Positions 7,218 through 15,722 of a stretch of DNA of 64,000 nt are shown here, in pieces (the stretch's first letter is position 1; every line of letters begins with the position of its first letter). Both the position numbers and the translations under genes were made by a program. The notes under the pieces are model-generated. The model made no database searches. It was not told the DNA's origin and saw only the letters and a program-made list of their open reading frames with translations. The stretch is from Paenibacillus oryzisoli (GTDB lineage Bacteria > Bacillota > Bacilli > Paenibacillales > NBRC-103111). The stretch is taken from positions 62,001 through 126,000 of the forward strand of contig NZ_LYPB01000074.1 of NCBI RefSeq assembly GCF_001653565.1. Direction: 5' to 3'.

Positions 7218-8245
7218 CAAATACATCTATTGCATTTATTATGGCGGGAAGACGCCAAAGACGCCGCCGGTGGATCCTTGTTACCAGCATACTTGCCCTG
7301 CTCTCCTTGGCACTTTGCTGCGCCATGCTTCTACTAGGAACTACTTTTTATTCGGTGAAAGATGTCCTACGTGTGCTAATGGGAGAAGAGCTTCAAGGCG
7401 TGTCCTTTGCGATTAATACCGTACGTTTACCGAGGATGTTAGCGGGTCTTTTTGCCGGATTTGCTTTCGGTATCGCAGGGAACACTTTTCAGACCATGTT
7501 GCGCAACCCGCTTGCCAACCCGAATGTTATCGGCATTACTGCTGGTTCGAGTGCGGCAGCCGTGTTCTGCATACTCATCCTTCATGCGAACAGCACCGTT
7601 GTTTCCGTAGCTTCCGTCATTGCTGGACTAGCTACTGTTCTAATTATTTATTTATTGTCCCGCGGAAAAATATTCTCGATCGGACGATTAATCCTAATCG
7701 GCATCGGCATCCAAGCCATGCTGGACTCTGTTATATCCTATCTGCTACTAGTGGGCGCACAACAAGATATTCCCGCTGCGTTCAGATGGCTGACCGGCAG
7801 TCTTAACGGTGTCCAACTGTATGAGCTCCCGCCACTAATTATAACGGTACTGATCTTCTCGCCTCTCCTTGTTGTGCTCGGCAAACATCTGAGTCTCTTG
7901 GAACTTGGTGAGCAATCCGCCACTACACTCGGTGTAAACACTGACATGACAAGAATTGCACTCATTCTCAGTGCCGTCTTCCTGGTGGCCCTTGCTACAG
8001 CTACAACGGGTCCAATCGCCTTTGTTGCTTTCCTTTCGGGACCGATCGCCAAAAGATTAGTCGGGGTTGGTTTCTCCAATGTCATTCCGGCGGGTCTAGT
8101 TGGCGTTTGTTTAGTTTTAGCATCGGACCTCATGGGGCAATTCGCTTTCGAAACCAGATTCCCTGTAGGCATCATAACCGGAATTCTCGGAGCACCGTAT
8201 TTGATCTTCTTGCTCTTCCGAATGAATCGAAAGGGAGATTTATAA
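7214..8245 (+). CDS. FecCD-family siderophore permease, subunit 2
   Basis: 343 residues starting with an ATGA overlap with the first permease. It carries a basic N-terminus then helices, 'GFAFGIAGNTFQTMLRNPLANPNVIGITAGSS', and 'TATTGPIAFVAFLSGPIAKRLVG', matching the BtuC family. With the first subunit it forms the heterodimeric membrane channel for ferric siderophore. The stop overlaps the ATG of the ATPase gene (TAATG). Confidence 0.88.
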   Translation: MTNTSIAFIMAGRRQRRRRWILVTSILALLSLALCCAMLLLGTTFYSVKDVLRVLMGEELQGVSFAINTVRLPRMLAGLFAGFAFGIAGNTFQTMLRNPLANPNVIGITAGSSAAAVFCILILHANSTVVSVASVIAGLATVLIIYLLSRGKIFSIGRLILIGIGIQAMLDSVISYLLLVGAQQDIPAAFRWLTGSLNGVQLYELPPLIITVLIFSPLLVVLGKHLSLLELGEQSATTLGVNTDMTRIALILSAVFLVALATATTGPIAFVAFLSGPIAKRLVGVGFSNVIPAGLVGVCLVLASDLMGQFAFETRFPVGIITGILGAPYLIFLLFRMNRKGDL

Positions 8246-9051
8246 TGAAGCCGACACATCTTTTTCAAGCCGAACAAACCGTTTCTGGCTATGATAATAA
8301 AACGATCATTCAAGGCGTAAGCCTCGTTATCCCCAGTAACAAGATAAGCGTAATTATTGGAGCAAACGCGTGTGGAAAATCTACGCTCCTTAAGACACTA
8401 TCCCGGCTTATAAAGCCGGAATCAGGAAATATCACGCTTGATGGCAAACAAATTGATAAAATTCCGCCTAAACAACTAGCACGTGTTCTAGGACTACTGC
8501 CGCAATCTCCGATTGTACCGGAAGGTATATCCGTCGCCGATCTAGTGGGACGAGGCCGATTTCCACATCAAGCGTTATTTAGTGGCTGGACGAAGAAAGA
8601 TTACGAGGCTGTGGCCGAAGCCATGGAAATTATGAAGATTACTGAGCTTGCCAACGCGAATATCGATGAGCTATCCGGTGGGCAAAGACAGCGCGTCTGG
8701 ATTGCGATGGCACTGGCGCAACAAACCGATATTCTATTTCTAGATGAGCCGACAACCTTTCTAGATATCACTTATCAGGTTGAGATTCTTGACCTCCTCA
8801 CCGATCTTAATCGAAAACATGGAACCACCATCGTCATGGTCCTCCATGATATTAATTTGTCGGCGCGTTATGCAGATCATATTTTTGCGCTCTATCAAGG
8901 AAAGCTTATTTCTGAGGGCGAGCCTTCGAAGGTGATTACCAGCACATTGGTCAAAGATATTTTCGGACTTGATTGCGCGGTAATCGCAGATCCGGTTTCG
9001 GGTTCCCCTCTGGTCATACCCAAGGGACGATATCATGTGAATCCAGCTTGA
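8245..9051 (+). CDS. ABC transporter ATP-binding protein for ferric siderophore
   Basis: 268 residues. Walker A GANACGKST (39-47), signature LSGGQRQR (143-150), Walker B ILFLDEPT (163-170) and a switch-region 'VLHDINLSARYAD'. FecE/FhuC type. The start is the ATG at 8245 (GAAAGGGAG upstream, overlapping the previous stop). It energises the two FecCD permeases. Walker A has Cys before GKS (ACGKS) where most family members have a small polar residue; this should be tolerated. Last gene of the operon, followed by a terminator. Confidence 0.92.
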   Translation: MKPTHLFQAEQTVSGYDNKTIIQGVSLVIPSNKISVIIGANACGKSTLLKTLSRLIKPESGNITLDGKQIDKIPPKQLARVLGLLPQSPIVPEGISVADLVGRGRFPHQALFSGWTKKDYEAVAEAMEIMKITELANANIDELSGGQRQRVWIAMALAQQTDILFLDEPTTFLDITYQVEILDLLTDLNRKHGTTIVMVLHDINLSARYADHIFALYQGKLISEGEPSKVITSTLVKDIFGLDCAVIADPVSGSPLVIPKGRYHVNPA

Positions 9052-9139
9052 TTACTTAACCATGAGCTAATTGTAAGGAATTACCACGAAGTGCATTACT
9101 CATGACTCATGACTTAACGTGTATAGATATAAATTAAAT

Positions 9140-9176
9140 AAACCCACTCCCCGTCAACGGGAGTGGGTTTTCTCAT
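9140..9176. terminator. Bidirectional terminator between convergent genes
   Basis: AAACCCACTCCC (9140-9151) pairs with GGGAGTGGGTTT (9159-9170), a 12-bp stem flanked by A- and T-rich ends. It serves both the siderophore operon and the minus-strand surface-protein gene. Confidence 0.9.
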
Positions 9177-9184
9177 TTCTCAGA

Positions 9185-11548
9185 TTAATCCGTATAGGTA
9201 ATTGGTTCAATTATACCCTGAATTTGACTTAGCAGAATTTTCACATCATCACGATTAAAGACGCCGTCTCGATTAACATCCATATGCCATTCTGAACGAC
9301 TAGCGATTGCAGCCACATCTTCGATAGTAATCTGATCATCCACTATTACATCCACTGATTTAAACGTAATGATCTGTCTATCAGAAATCAGGTTATTTAA
9401 TGTAGGTAGATGAGTCCGTAACGCTCCGCGGCCTATATCTACAGCAACTGTTGTTGCACTAGCTTGTATAGGTGTGGAGAGCATGAGCTTAATGGTTCGA
9501 TAACTCGAATCACTGAAATCAAACCAAGCTTCTGAAACTATTATTTCTTCACCATTTGCATGGATGTGAAAGAGATCTGCTGCTAATGCATATTCCATAT
9601 CCAACGGGGATGCCACTTTCAACGTAACTTCATTTCCCGCTCTATTGCTAAAAGCTGATTCCACGGATAGATCTGTTAGCATCCCTTCTTGCTCATGCAG
9701 AGTAATTTCTGCTTGGATTAAATGATCTATTCCGGTCACCAAAGCTTTCTGACTCTCTGTAAGCGCCTCGAATGCAGCACGTGCTGCTTGAATAGCCTCA
9801 CTATCAGATAGTCTTACAACGTCCGGGTTAGGTAAGTTATCGATAGCTGCTATAACGGGTGCCGCTGCAGTTTGATCCGCCGCCGCAACTTGGAGCAGGA
9901 GTAGTAATTTATTTTCTAATACTATTAACTTATTCACATTGGTCACTAAAGTGCGTTGAGATACCGTTAGAGCGTCATAGCTCGCACGTGCTGCCTGGAC
10001 GGCACCAGCATCAGATAATCCCATATTAGGTTCTGTAGGCAATGATTCAATGGCTGCCTGTACACTGCCTGCGGCTTGCGTATCGGTAGCTGTAATATGG
10101 TTATAAATTTCTAACTCAACAAAACCAGTAGAGGCACTTCCATTATGCATAGTTACCTTGATTTGGTTGGTTGAGATGGGATCAAAATCGACTGTGTTTA
10201 GGGTATTTCCCTTTGCAGCTCCATCCTTATTACTAACAGCTGTGGGAACGTCAGGCGTTTTGTCTTGATTCGGTAAGCTGACCCACTCATTATTCACCCA
10301 ATAGTGCACATCATAACTGGATGGGAGTCTCACACCTCCCCCGTCATCAAAGAGGTATAACTTGATTTGATTAAATATTTTAGACTCACCTAAATCATAA
10401 ATTAAGTAATCCGATGCATTGCCACCGTAGTTCGTCCATCTATCGTGCGCGCTATCTGAATAGTCGAATAGACCATTGACCGTTCGCTGCCCATCATCTT
10501 CACCATGTCCGCAACATGTATACGACGCAGTCACCTGGGGATACCCCGTCATACTCGAATATAAAGCGAGATTCATCCCTTCATTCGAGGATAGTACGGT
10601 AATCGATACCGGATATGCTTCGCTGAGGTTGCCCGCAGCATCTTTGACCCTAACATAGAGGGTCTTCAGTCCTGCGCCTGTCGGCAATGTATAGACTTTG
10701 AATGAATCATATGGTTCCCATTCAGACCAGATGTCGTTTCCATCTGAGAACTGCATGTGAATTACGTCCGTAGATTGGCCCGTCATTTCCAGCTTAACCA
10801 CATTGGAATAGGTTGCTTGTACATTTCCTTTAATTTTAGCCTGTACACTTGGTGGTGTTGTATCTATATTAACAATCCCTACTACCGCCTCGGAAGAGTT
10901 GCCCGCCGTATCCACGGCATACGCCGAAATCGTTCGATTTGACGTCAAATTGAAAGGGCCAGCGTATGTCGAACGATTATCTCCCCATAGCTGATATTCT
11001 GTTGTCACCGTATCTGGCGGATAGCTAATACTCACAGTTACTTCATGCGTTGGTGTTGTCGTCGATAACGTAATAACGGGCTTCTCAGGAGCAATGGTGT
11101 CGATCACTATGTTCTTAATTGCACCCAGTGCGGGTAATGTAGTTGTTAGAATGGCAGGCGAGGCATTGGAAGAATCCATGATGCTGCCGTTATTTAACGC
11201 GAGGGCATTTTCAACTGACCAGTCCAAATCCGTTGAATTTTCGCCTAATTGCGGCATATAAGTAAAGAGGAGTGTATCTGTCCCGCTACCTGAGGAATAT
11301 TGTGCTGTTCCGCCGCTATTCAGCGCGATTGACGGTGAACCTTCTACAGTTACTGCCCCATTAAATTTCACCGAAATCATAATCGTAGTGCCATCTTTAT
11401 AGGAACCATCCGGTGTTGTCGACTCCACCGCCATAATCTGCGGTACTACAATCGCATTGGAGCTGTGTGGTAGCTTAAACAGTAAACCAAATACTAAGCA
11501 TACAATTAGAATGACTTGCCCTGGATATGTCTTCAACGTATTCACCAT
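9185..11548 (-). CDS. Secreted multidomain surface protein with discoidin-like and dockerin-like domains
   Basis: 787 residues from MVNTLKTYPGQVIL, with GAGG about 8 bases before the ATG. In order: signal peptide to about residue 35; a domain starting 'VESTTPDGSYKDGTTI' seen in many bacterial surface proteins; Ig-like/Y_Y_Y-type segments ('IDTIAPEKPVITLS', 'VDTAGNSSEAV'); a discoidin-like region ('VTASYTCCGHGEDDGQRTVNGL... WTNYGG.. IYDLGESKIFNQIKLYLFDDGG'); two copies of a helical 'AAIESLP....LSDAGAVQAARASYDALTVSQRTLV' module; and a C-terminal EF-hand pair like dockerin ('DVNRDGVFNRDDVKILL'). Likely a carbohydrate-binding or adhesive exoprotein. No catalytic domain is evident. Confidence 0.75.
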   Translation of the reverse strand: MVNTLKTYPGQVILIVCLVFGLLFKLPHSSNAIVVPQIMAVESTTPDGSYKDGTTIMISVKFNGAVTVEGSPSIALNSGGTAQYSSGSGTDTLLFTYMPQLGENSTDLDWSVENALALNNGSIMDSSNASPAILTTTLPALGAIKNIVIDTIAPEKPVITLSTTTPTHEVTVSISYPPDTVTTEYQLWGDNRSTYAGPFNLTSNRTISAYAVDTAGNSSEAVVGIVNIDTTPPSVQAKIKGNVQATYSNVVKLEMTGQSTDVIHMQFSDGNDIWSEWEPYDSFKVYTLPTGAGLKTLYVRVKDAAGNLSEAYPVSITVLSSNEGMNLALYSSMTGYPQVTASYTCCGHGEDDGQRTVNGLFDYSDSAHDRWTNYGGNASDYLIYDLGESKIFNQIKLYLFDDGGGVRLPSSYDVHYWVNNEWVSLPNQDKTPDVPTAVSNKDGAAKGNTLNTVDFDPISTNQIKVTMHNGSASTGFVELEIYNHITATDTQAAGSVQAAIESLPTEPNMGLSDAGAVQAARASYDALTVSQRTLVTNVNKLIVLENKLLLLLQVAAADQTAAAPVIAAIDNLPNPDVVRLSDSEAIQAARAAFEALTESQKALVTGIDHLIQAEITLHEQEGMLTDLSVESAFSNRAGNEVTLKVASPLDMEYALAADLFHIHANGEEIIVSEAWFDFSDSSYRTIKLMLSTPIQASATTVAVDIGRGALRTHLPTLNNLISDRQIITFKSVDVIVDDQITIEDVAAIASRSEWHMDVNRDGVFNRDDVKILLSQIQGIIEPITYTD

Positions 11549-11634
11549 GCTTCCCGCCTCAAATTTATCCAAATTATAACATGAAGACTTGTGGGCGAAT
11601 AGGTCTTTATTCCTATAGATTTAATTAAGCTGCA

Positions 11635-11976
11635 TTACCTCGGGCGATCCTCTCCGTATAGTTCATTCATATGCTCGATATGAGCCGCACCCCAATCGTT
11701 CAAAGGTTGTAGAATCTTGCTTAAGCCCTTACCGTAATCAGAAATGGAATATTCTACTTTTGGAGGAACTTGGTTATACACTTCACGATGCACGATATCG
11801 TTATACGCAAGTTCTCGTAATTGTTGGGTAAGCATCTTTTTATTAATATCCGGTATCGCTTTCTGAAGCTCGCTGAACCTCATGGTGCCATTTGAAATGA
11901 GCTGAAGCAGAATGACAGGTTTCCATTTTCCTACTAAAATATCAAGCGCCGATTCAAATTTACAATACTCTTTCAT
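11635..11976 (-). CDS. HxlR family regulator
   Basis: About 113 residues from MKEYCKFESALDILVGKWKP; a GTG 9 bases upstream is an alternative start. HxlR core: 'ILVGKWKPVILLQLISNGTMRFSELQKAIPDINKKMLTQQLRELAYNDIVHREVYNQVPPKVEYSISDYG'. It has the N-terminal Cys (Cys4) found in redox- and quinone-sensing members such as YodB/HypR. It is divergent from a DoxX-family gene across a 134-bp gap containing GTAAC-N6-GTTTAC, a plausible operator. Confidence 0.88.
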   Translation of the reverse strand: MKEYCKFESALDILVGKWKPVILLQLISNGTMRFSELQKAIPDINKKMLTQQLRELAYNDIVHREVYNQVPPKVEYSISDYGKGLSKILQPLNDWGAAHIEHMNELYGEDRPR

Positions 11977-12110
11977 ATAGACCACACTTCCCTTTGTTAG
12001 GTAACTTTTTGTTTACTCTGTTTAGAATTAGTGCCTACTTCCTTAATTGAATACTTGCGTTTATTATACCTGTAGAGATGTCGAAAAGTAATAAGGAGGC
12101 TACACCATTC

Positions 12111-12464
12111 ATGAATATTACCATATGGATTATTCAAGGTCTTGCAGCAATAGCTTTTGTCTATTCAGGCTGGTTGAAGGCATTTCAGTATGAACAAGCG
12201 AAGTCTTCTTGGGGTTGGGTAAAAGATGTTTCAAAAGCATTCGTTGTCGGGATCGGGATCGTTGAATTCATAGGGGCCATTGGGCTTATTCTTCCTCGGG
12301 CGACGAATATTGCGCCGATCCTGACACCCATTGCCGCAACTGGACTTGCGGTAATCGTTCTTCTGGGCGCCTTATTTCATGTTTCACGCAAGGAATATCG
12401 GGAAATTGGCGTGAACGTTGTGTTCTTCGCGTTAGCTGCGTTTATTGCAATCTGTCGATTTTAA
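12111..12464 (+). CDS. DoxX-family membrane protein
   Basis: 117 residues, four hydrophobic segments, starting MNITIWIIQGLAAIAFVYSG. The 'SGWLKAF' after the first helix and 'GIVEFIGAIGLILP' in the second fit the DoxX/DoxX-like family. Start set by AAGGAGG 11 bases upstream. Members are small membrane proteins linked to redox or thiol stress; the biochemical role is unsettled. The HxlR gene across the divergent promoter is the likely regulator, as at 56.2-57.9 kb. Confidence 0.8.
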   Translation: MNITIWIIQGLAAIAFVYSGWLKAFQYEQAKSSWGWVKDVSKAFVVGIGIVEFIGAIGLILPRATNIAPILTPIAATGLAVIVLLGALFHVSRKEYREIGVNVVFFALAAFIAICRF

Positions 12465-12483
12465 TGGATCTTACATGGCTATG

Positions 12484-12510
12484 CAAAAACCCGCATCAAC
12501 TGATGCGGGT
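12484..12510 (-). terminator. Terminator after the CAP-domain gene
   Basis: ACCCGCATCA-AC-TGATGCGGGT, a perfect 10-bp stem. On the minus strand it is followed by TTTTTGCAT, so it ends the minus-strand gene; on the plus strand there is no T-run. Confidence 0.85.
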
Positions 12511-12542
12511 CAGATTGGCTTCACTTATAACGAGAGGTTAAA

Positions 12543-14186
12543 CTAATAACTAATTCTAACCGTTCGTGTTTGGTCCTCATAATCAACCTTAGCGCCTAGC
12601 ACTTCAGATAGCAGTCTCACTGGGATAATCGTAGAATCATTGTCTAGAATAGCCGGAGAATCTGTCGCCACTTCCACACCATTTAGCGCATAGGCACTTT
12701 TGGTCGTAAAGAGGGTGATCGTTCTGCCTTGTTTCGTGTATATCGCAGCCTTCTGTTTATCGTCCCATTCGACGGATGCCCCAAGTGCCCCTGCCAAATC
12801 TCTTATCCAAAGGTACGAGCTGCCATCTTTAATGATAGGCCTTTGCTTCATTGGCACCTTAATATCATCCAAGATGAATTTATTATCTGTTAGTCCAAAA
12901 GAAACCACATGCTGTAACGTGCCCGTTTCACTCATTTTCTTCAAATACGCGGTAGAATCGCTATGTAATTTACTTTTTCCTATAGAAGCAATAGGCTCCG
13001 TCCGGAAGTTCCACTTCTTCTCGTACAGTTTGGGTTGATTATCTTCAATAACGGATAATTTAACGTATGCTGTGTAGACTGTATCCGGGGAAAGTGGCTG
13101 AGTTGGAACCAACATCACCTCAGTCTGCAGATGATCATCATCTTTCGGCGTATTGGGCAATAGATCAATCTCCTTACCCGTACTATCTGTCAGCTTGGAT
13201 TCTACTAACTGGACATCTCTAACAAATCTTCCTGATAGCTGCGCCATGATGGGATAGCCCACAGGGTACTTCGTACCGGGATGATTTCGTATAGGGTCAG
13301 GCGTCTCATGACCAGCGAAATCGATTGGAACATAGGGATCGCCAGGAGCCGGAGACACGACTAAGCGTGAGTTCCATTCATTCGTTAATCCAAATTCAAT
13401 CACCGTATAATCACCTTGTTTATCAAGACCAATTTCAATGGCATCCAAAGTTAAGAATGGCGTACGGTGATAGGGAGCATCGAAAAGTCCGTCGATAGCT
13501 TGTGTAATTGTGATTTGTGAATTTCCATTGTACGATACGTCTTCTGAGAAATTTCCAGCATAAGACGCATACATCCCTCGTTCATAGAGCTTACTTCCGA
13601 TATAGCCGGGGAGCTTACTATTTTCTTCATGCATGGATACCCCAGATTCACTGACCTTATTCGTTTCTAGATATTGCGCATGCAGCTTAGCTGCGTACGT
13701 TAGGTTCTTATTGAAAGTAAGAGGATTCAATCCGTGCATAACCCTGTAATCGTTAATCGCCTTAATGCCTTCTACTTGCTGAGCCGTAGGTGCTGCTGGT
13801 AGATCAGAGATCGCTTTTTCGTCAACACGAAATGTCCAACTCTTCTCAAGCGGCATGTAACCATCCTCTTTAAGCTCCATTACAATATGAACGGTATGCT
13901 CTCCCACTTTTAGATCAGCTGTAGGCGTATAAGACAGGACCATTCTACCGATGTCCCACTGCGCATCTACTTTGACTTGGTCGATTTTCATCGTATAACT
14001 TTTGAACTCGGGTGTAATATCGCTTTTGACAAATTCAAACACAATCGTTGGCTTCATCAGTCCTACTTTTCCTTGCGGATACCAATAGGAAGAATAAGAT
14101 GCTGCCTCCACTTGTGGCTGTGCGATAAACAACCCTGAAACTACGATAAAGAGCCCGAGCATTATTTTTAAAAACTTATTTATCAT
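12543..14186 (-). CDS. Secreted CAP-domain protein with copper-amine-oxidase-type stalk domain
   Basis: 547 residues. Signal peptide 'IMLGLFIVVSGLFIAQPQVEA' (cleavage near residue 28), a bacterial Ig-like region, then a CAP/SCP domain ('INDYRVMHGLNPLTFNKNLTYAAKLHAQYLETN', residues ~140-270, with the His of the CAP cavity), a second Ig-like region, and a C-terminal stalk domain common in Paenibacillus ('GSSYLWIRDLAGALGASVEWDD... TIIPVRLLSEVLGAKVDYED'). Exported, likely cell-wall associated. GAAGG upstream supports the ATG. Biochemical function unknown; CAP proteins in spore formers include SafA/YkwD-type proteins. Confidence 0.83.
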   Translation of the reverse strand: MINKFLKIMLGLFIVVSGLFIAQPQVEAASYSSYWYPQGKVGLMKPTIVFEFVKSDITPEFKSYTMKIDQVKVDAQWDIGRMVLSYTPTADLKVGEHTVHIVMELKEDGYMPLEKSWTFRVDEKAISDLPAAPTAQQVEGIKAINDYRVMHGLNPLTFNKNLTYAAKLHAQYLETNKVSESGVSMHEENSKLPGYIGSKLYERGMYASYAGNFSEDVSYNGNSQITITQAIDGLFDAPYHRTPFLTLDAIEIGLDKQGDYTVIEFGLTNEWNSRLVVSPAPGDPYVPIDFAGHETPDPIRNHPGTKYPVGYPIMAQLSGRFVRDVQLVESKLTDSTGKEIDLLPNTPKDDDHLQTEVMLVPTQPLSPDTVYTAYVKLSVIEDNQPKLYEKKWNFRTEPIASIGKSKLHSDSTAYLKKMSETGTLQHVVSFGLTDNKFILDDIKVPMKQRPIIKDGSSYLWIRDLAGALGASVEWDDKQKAAIYTKQGRTITLFTTKSAYALNGVEVATDSPAILDNDSTIIPVRLLSEVLGAKVDYEDQTRTVRISY

Positions 14187-14265
14187 AGATGCCTTCCCCC
14201 TGCATACTTAATCTACCAATTATTAACATTCTACGTTTTTCGACTGGTTTCCTTCTTTTTTTCAG

Positions 14266-14312
14266 ATTTAAAAAGGCAGCTCTATCACAGTCCATGTGAG
14301 ATAGCTACCTTT
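14266..14312 (-). terminator. Terminator after the 153-residue unknown gene
   Basis: Imperfect 17-bp stem (AAAGGCAGCT... against ...AGCTACCTTT) with a 7-base loop; on the minus strand it runs into TTTTTAAATC. Confidence 0.75.
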
Positions 14313-14331
14313 CAGCACAATTTATGAAGAT

Positions 14332-14793
14332 CTAGTATTGTCCTTTAATTACAAAAAACGAACCTCGAATCGTTCCTGCTAATTTCGATTTCTGTCTAGC
14401 AAACTTGAACTTCGGTTCTAACTCCTTAGGAATCTCCATCCCCTCCGAAAGTTTGAAACCAACGGCCCGCTTCTTCGGATCATCCACTGTATACATCACA
14501 TTAACGCTAAGACCATCCTCATAGAAGACATAGGTAAACTGGATGTTCTCTACTTGGAAGCGCGACGTTTCTAACGGTTTGGCTGCAAAAACAAGATCAC
14601 GTTCTTTTAAAATAAGGTTCACATAATCAAGATTTTCCTGACTTTCACTAGCCGGTACAACCGTAAATTCATGGTTGTATTTGTTCATAAAGTAACGGGC
14701 TTCATTCGCACGTAAACCAGCAAGCGCGTCTACGACAGGTGAAGATTCTAAGCCTACCGTAGATACATTTTTGAAATCAACGATATATGACAT
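14332..14793 (-). CDS. Conserved hypothetical protein, paralogue of the gene at 25558-26025
   Basis: 153 residues, soluble, no signal peptide (MSYIVDFKNVSTVGLESSPV ... SFFVIKGQY). It aligns end to end with the product of 25558-26025, sharing blocks such as 'LAGLRANEARYFMNKY', 'FQVENIQFTYVFYEDGL', 'VMYTVDDPKKRAVGFKLSEGM' and 'KFARQKSKLAGTIRGSFFV'. I do not recognise the family. It has its own terminator and stands as a single gene. Conservation over the whole length between copies 11 kb apart suggests both are functional. Confidence 0.75.
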   Translation of the reverse strand: MSYIVDFKNVSTVGLESSPVVDALAGLRANEARYFMNKYNHEFTVVPASESQENLDYVNLILKERDLVFAAKPLETSRFQVENIQFTYVFYEDGLSVNVMYTVDDPKKRAVGFKLSEGMEIPKELEPKFKFARQKSKLAGTIRGSFFVIKGQY

Positions 14794-14903
14794 GTGTATC
14801 CCTCGTTTTCTATCACTTTTTCCTATTATTATACCAAAAATGAATTCAACATAAACGTATACGTTCCCCGATTTAGTTCGAATATTTCGGACTACGCTCC
14901 ATT

Positions 14904-15566
14904 TTACATTCCCTTCTTGTGTAACTCACCCGAGGGTCGCGCCCACCTACGGTATTTCCGGTAACCTCGCCGAACTAAATGCAGCAAGAATTCTGGAACT
15001 GGTAACCTGCGCAGCCATTGGAAATAGAAACGATCGTAAGCACGCTTCAAATCATCCCACATTGAGCAATTATCTTCTTTCAAGAAGTCCGATACGTCAA
15101 CGACCAGGCCTCGACCTTTGTGCTGCATCACATTCTTGCCATGTACATCATGCGGTGTCAGTCCTCGGCTAACCGCGTACTTCAACGCTTCATCGATATC
15201 GTTCAGCACTTGGCGCTTGATCGGAATCCCGCGCAGCAAACTTTGGTACAGCGTTACACCCGTTAATCGGCGCAGTGCAAGATAAGTATCCCCCTCATAC
15301 AGGCATTCTGAATACGCTGGGTGCTTACCCAACCGTCGATATATTTCCTTCTCATCCTCTATGCCCGGCCGACCTGGCGCGTACACCTTTACCACCATAT
15401 CGGGATAACTGGGATGCATCAGCACAGCCGCATAATTACCCGCTCCGACAAGCTGCCATGGCTTAGGAACACTATAAACGACGATCGGGTCATAAGGCCG
15501 CTCACTGGCAATCTGCAAATTTGGAAGCAATTCTGCTTCAATGATTTCAATCCAGTGCTTCTGCAC
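14904..15566 (-). CDS. YrzF-like short serine/threonine protein kinase fold
   Basis: 220 residues. 'LVGAGNYAAVLMHPSYPDMVVKVY' resembles the Gly-rich loop and the VAVK-like Lys of kinases; 'GLTPHDVHGKNVM' matches the HxDxxxxN catalytic loop (His-Asp, Asn); 'GLVVDVSDF' stands in place of the DFG region. The C-lobe is much shorter than in canonical kinases (usually ~260 residues). This is the pattern of Bacillus YrzF/YbdM-type proteins. A basic C-terminal tail ('HLVRRGYRKYRRWARPSG') may contact membrane or nucleic acid. Substrate unknown. Monocistronic. Confidence 0.72.
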   Translation of the reverse strand: MQKHWIEIIEAELLPNLQIASERPYDPIVVYSVPKPWQLVGAGNYAAVLMHPSYPDMVVKVYAPGRPGIEDEKEIYRRLGKHPAYSECLYEGDTYLALRRLTGVTLYQSLLRGIPIKRQVLNDIDEALKYAVSRGLTPHDVHGKNVMQHKGRGLVVDVSDFLKEDNCSMWDDLKRAYDRFYFQWLRRLPVPEFLLHLVRRGYRKYRRWARPSGELHKKGM

Positions 15567-15662
15567 ACCATGTCACCCCAAACTGTTATTTTGTGGTATT
15601 ATACATAAATATGAGGCAATATGCTAGAAGAAGATTACCCGTCCCTATCGCTTCTATACAGC

Positions 15663-15697
15663 AAGAAACGCCGTTCTTAGAGGGAACGGCGTTTCTT
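15663..15697. terminator. Terminator after the sugar-binding protein gene
   Basis: AAGAAACGCCGTTC pairs with GAACGGCGTTTCTT, a perfect 14-bp stem with a 7-base loop. It ends the minus-strand transporter operon. Confidence 0.88.
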
Positions 15698-15722
15698 ATG
15701 AATAAATGCTGATTTTCCAGCT

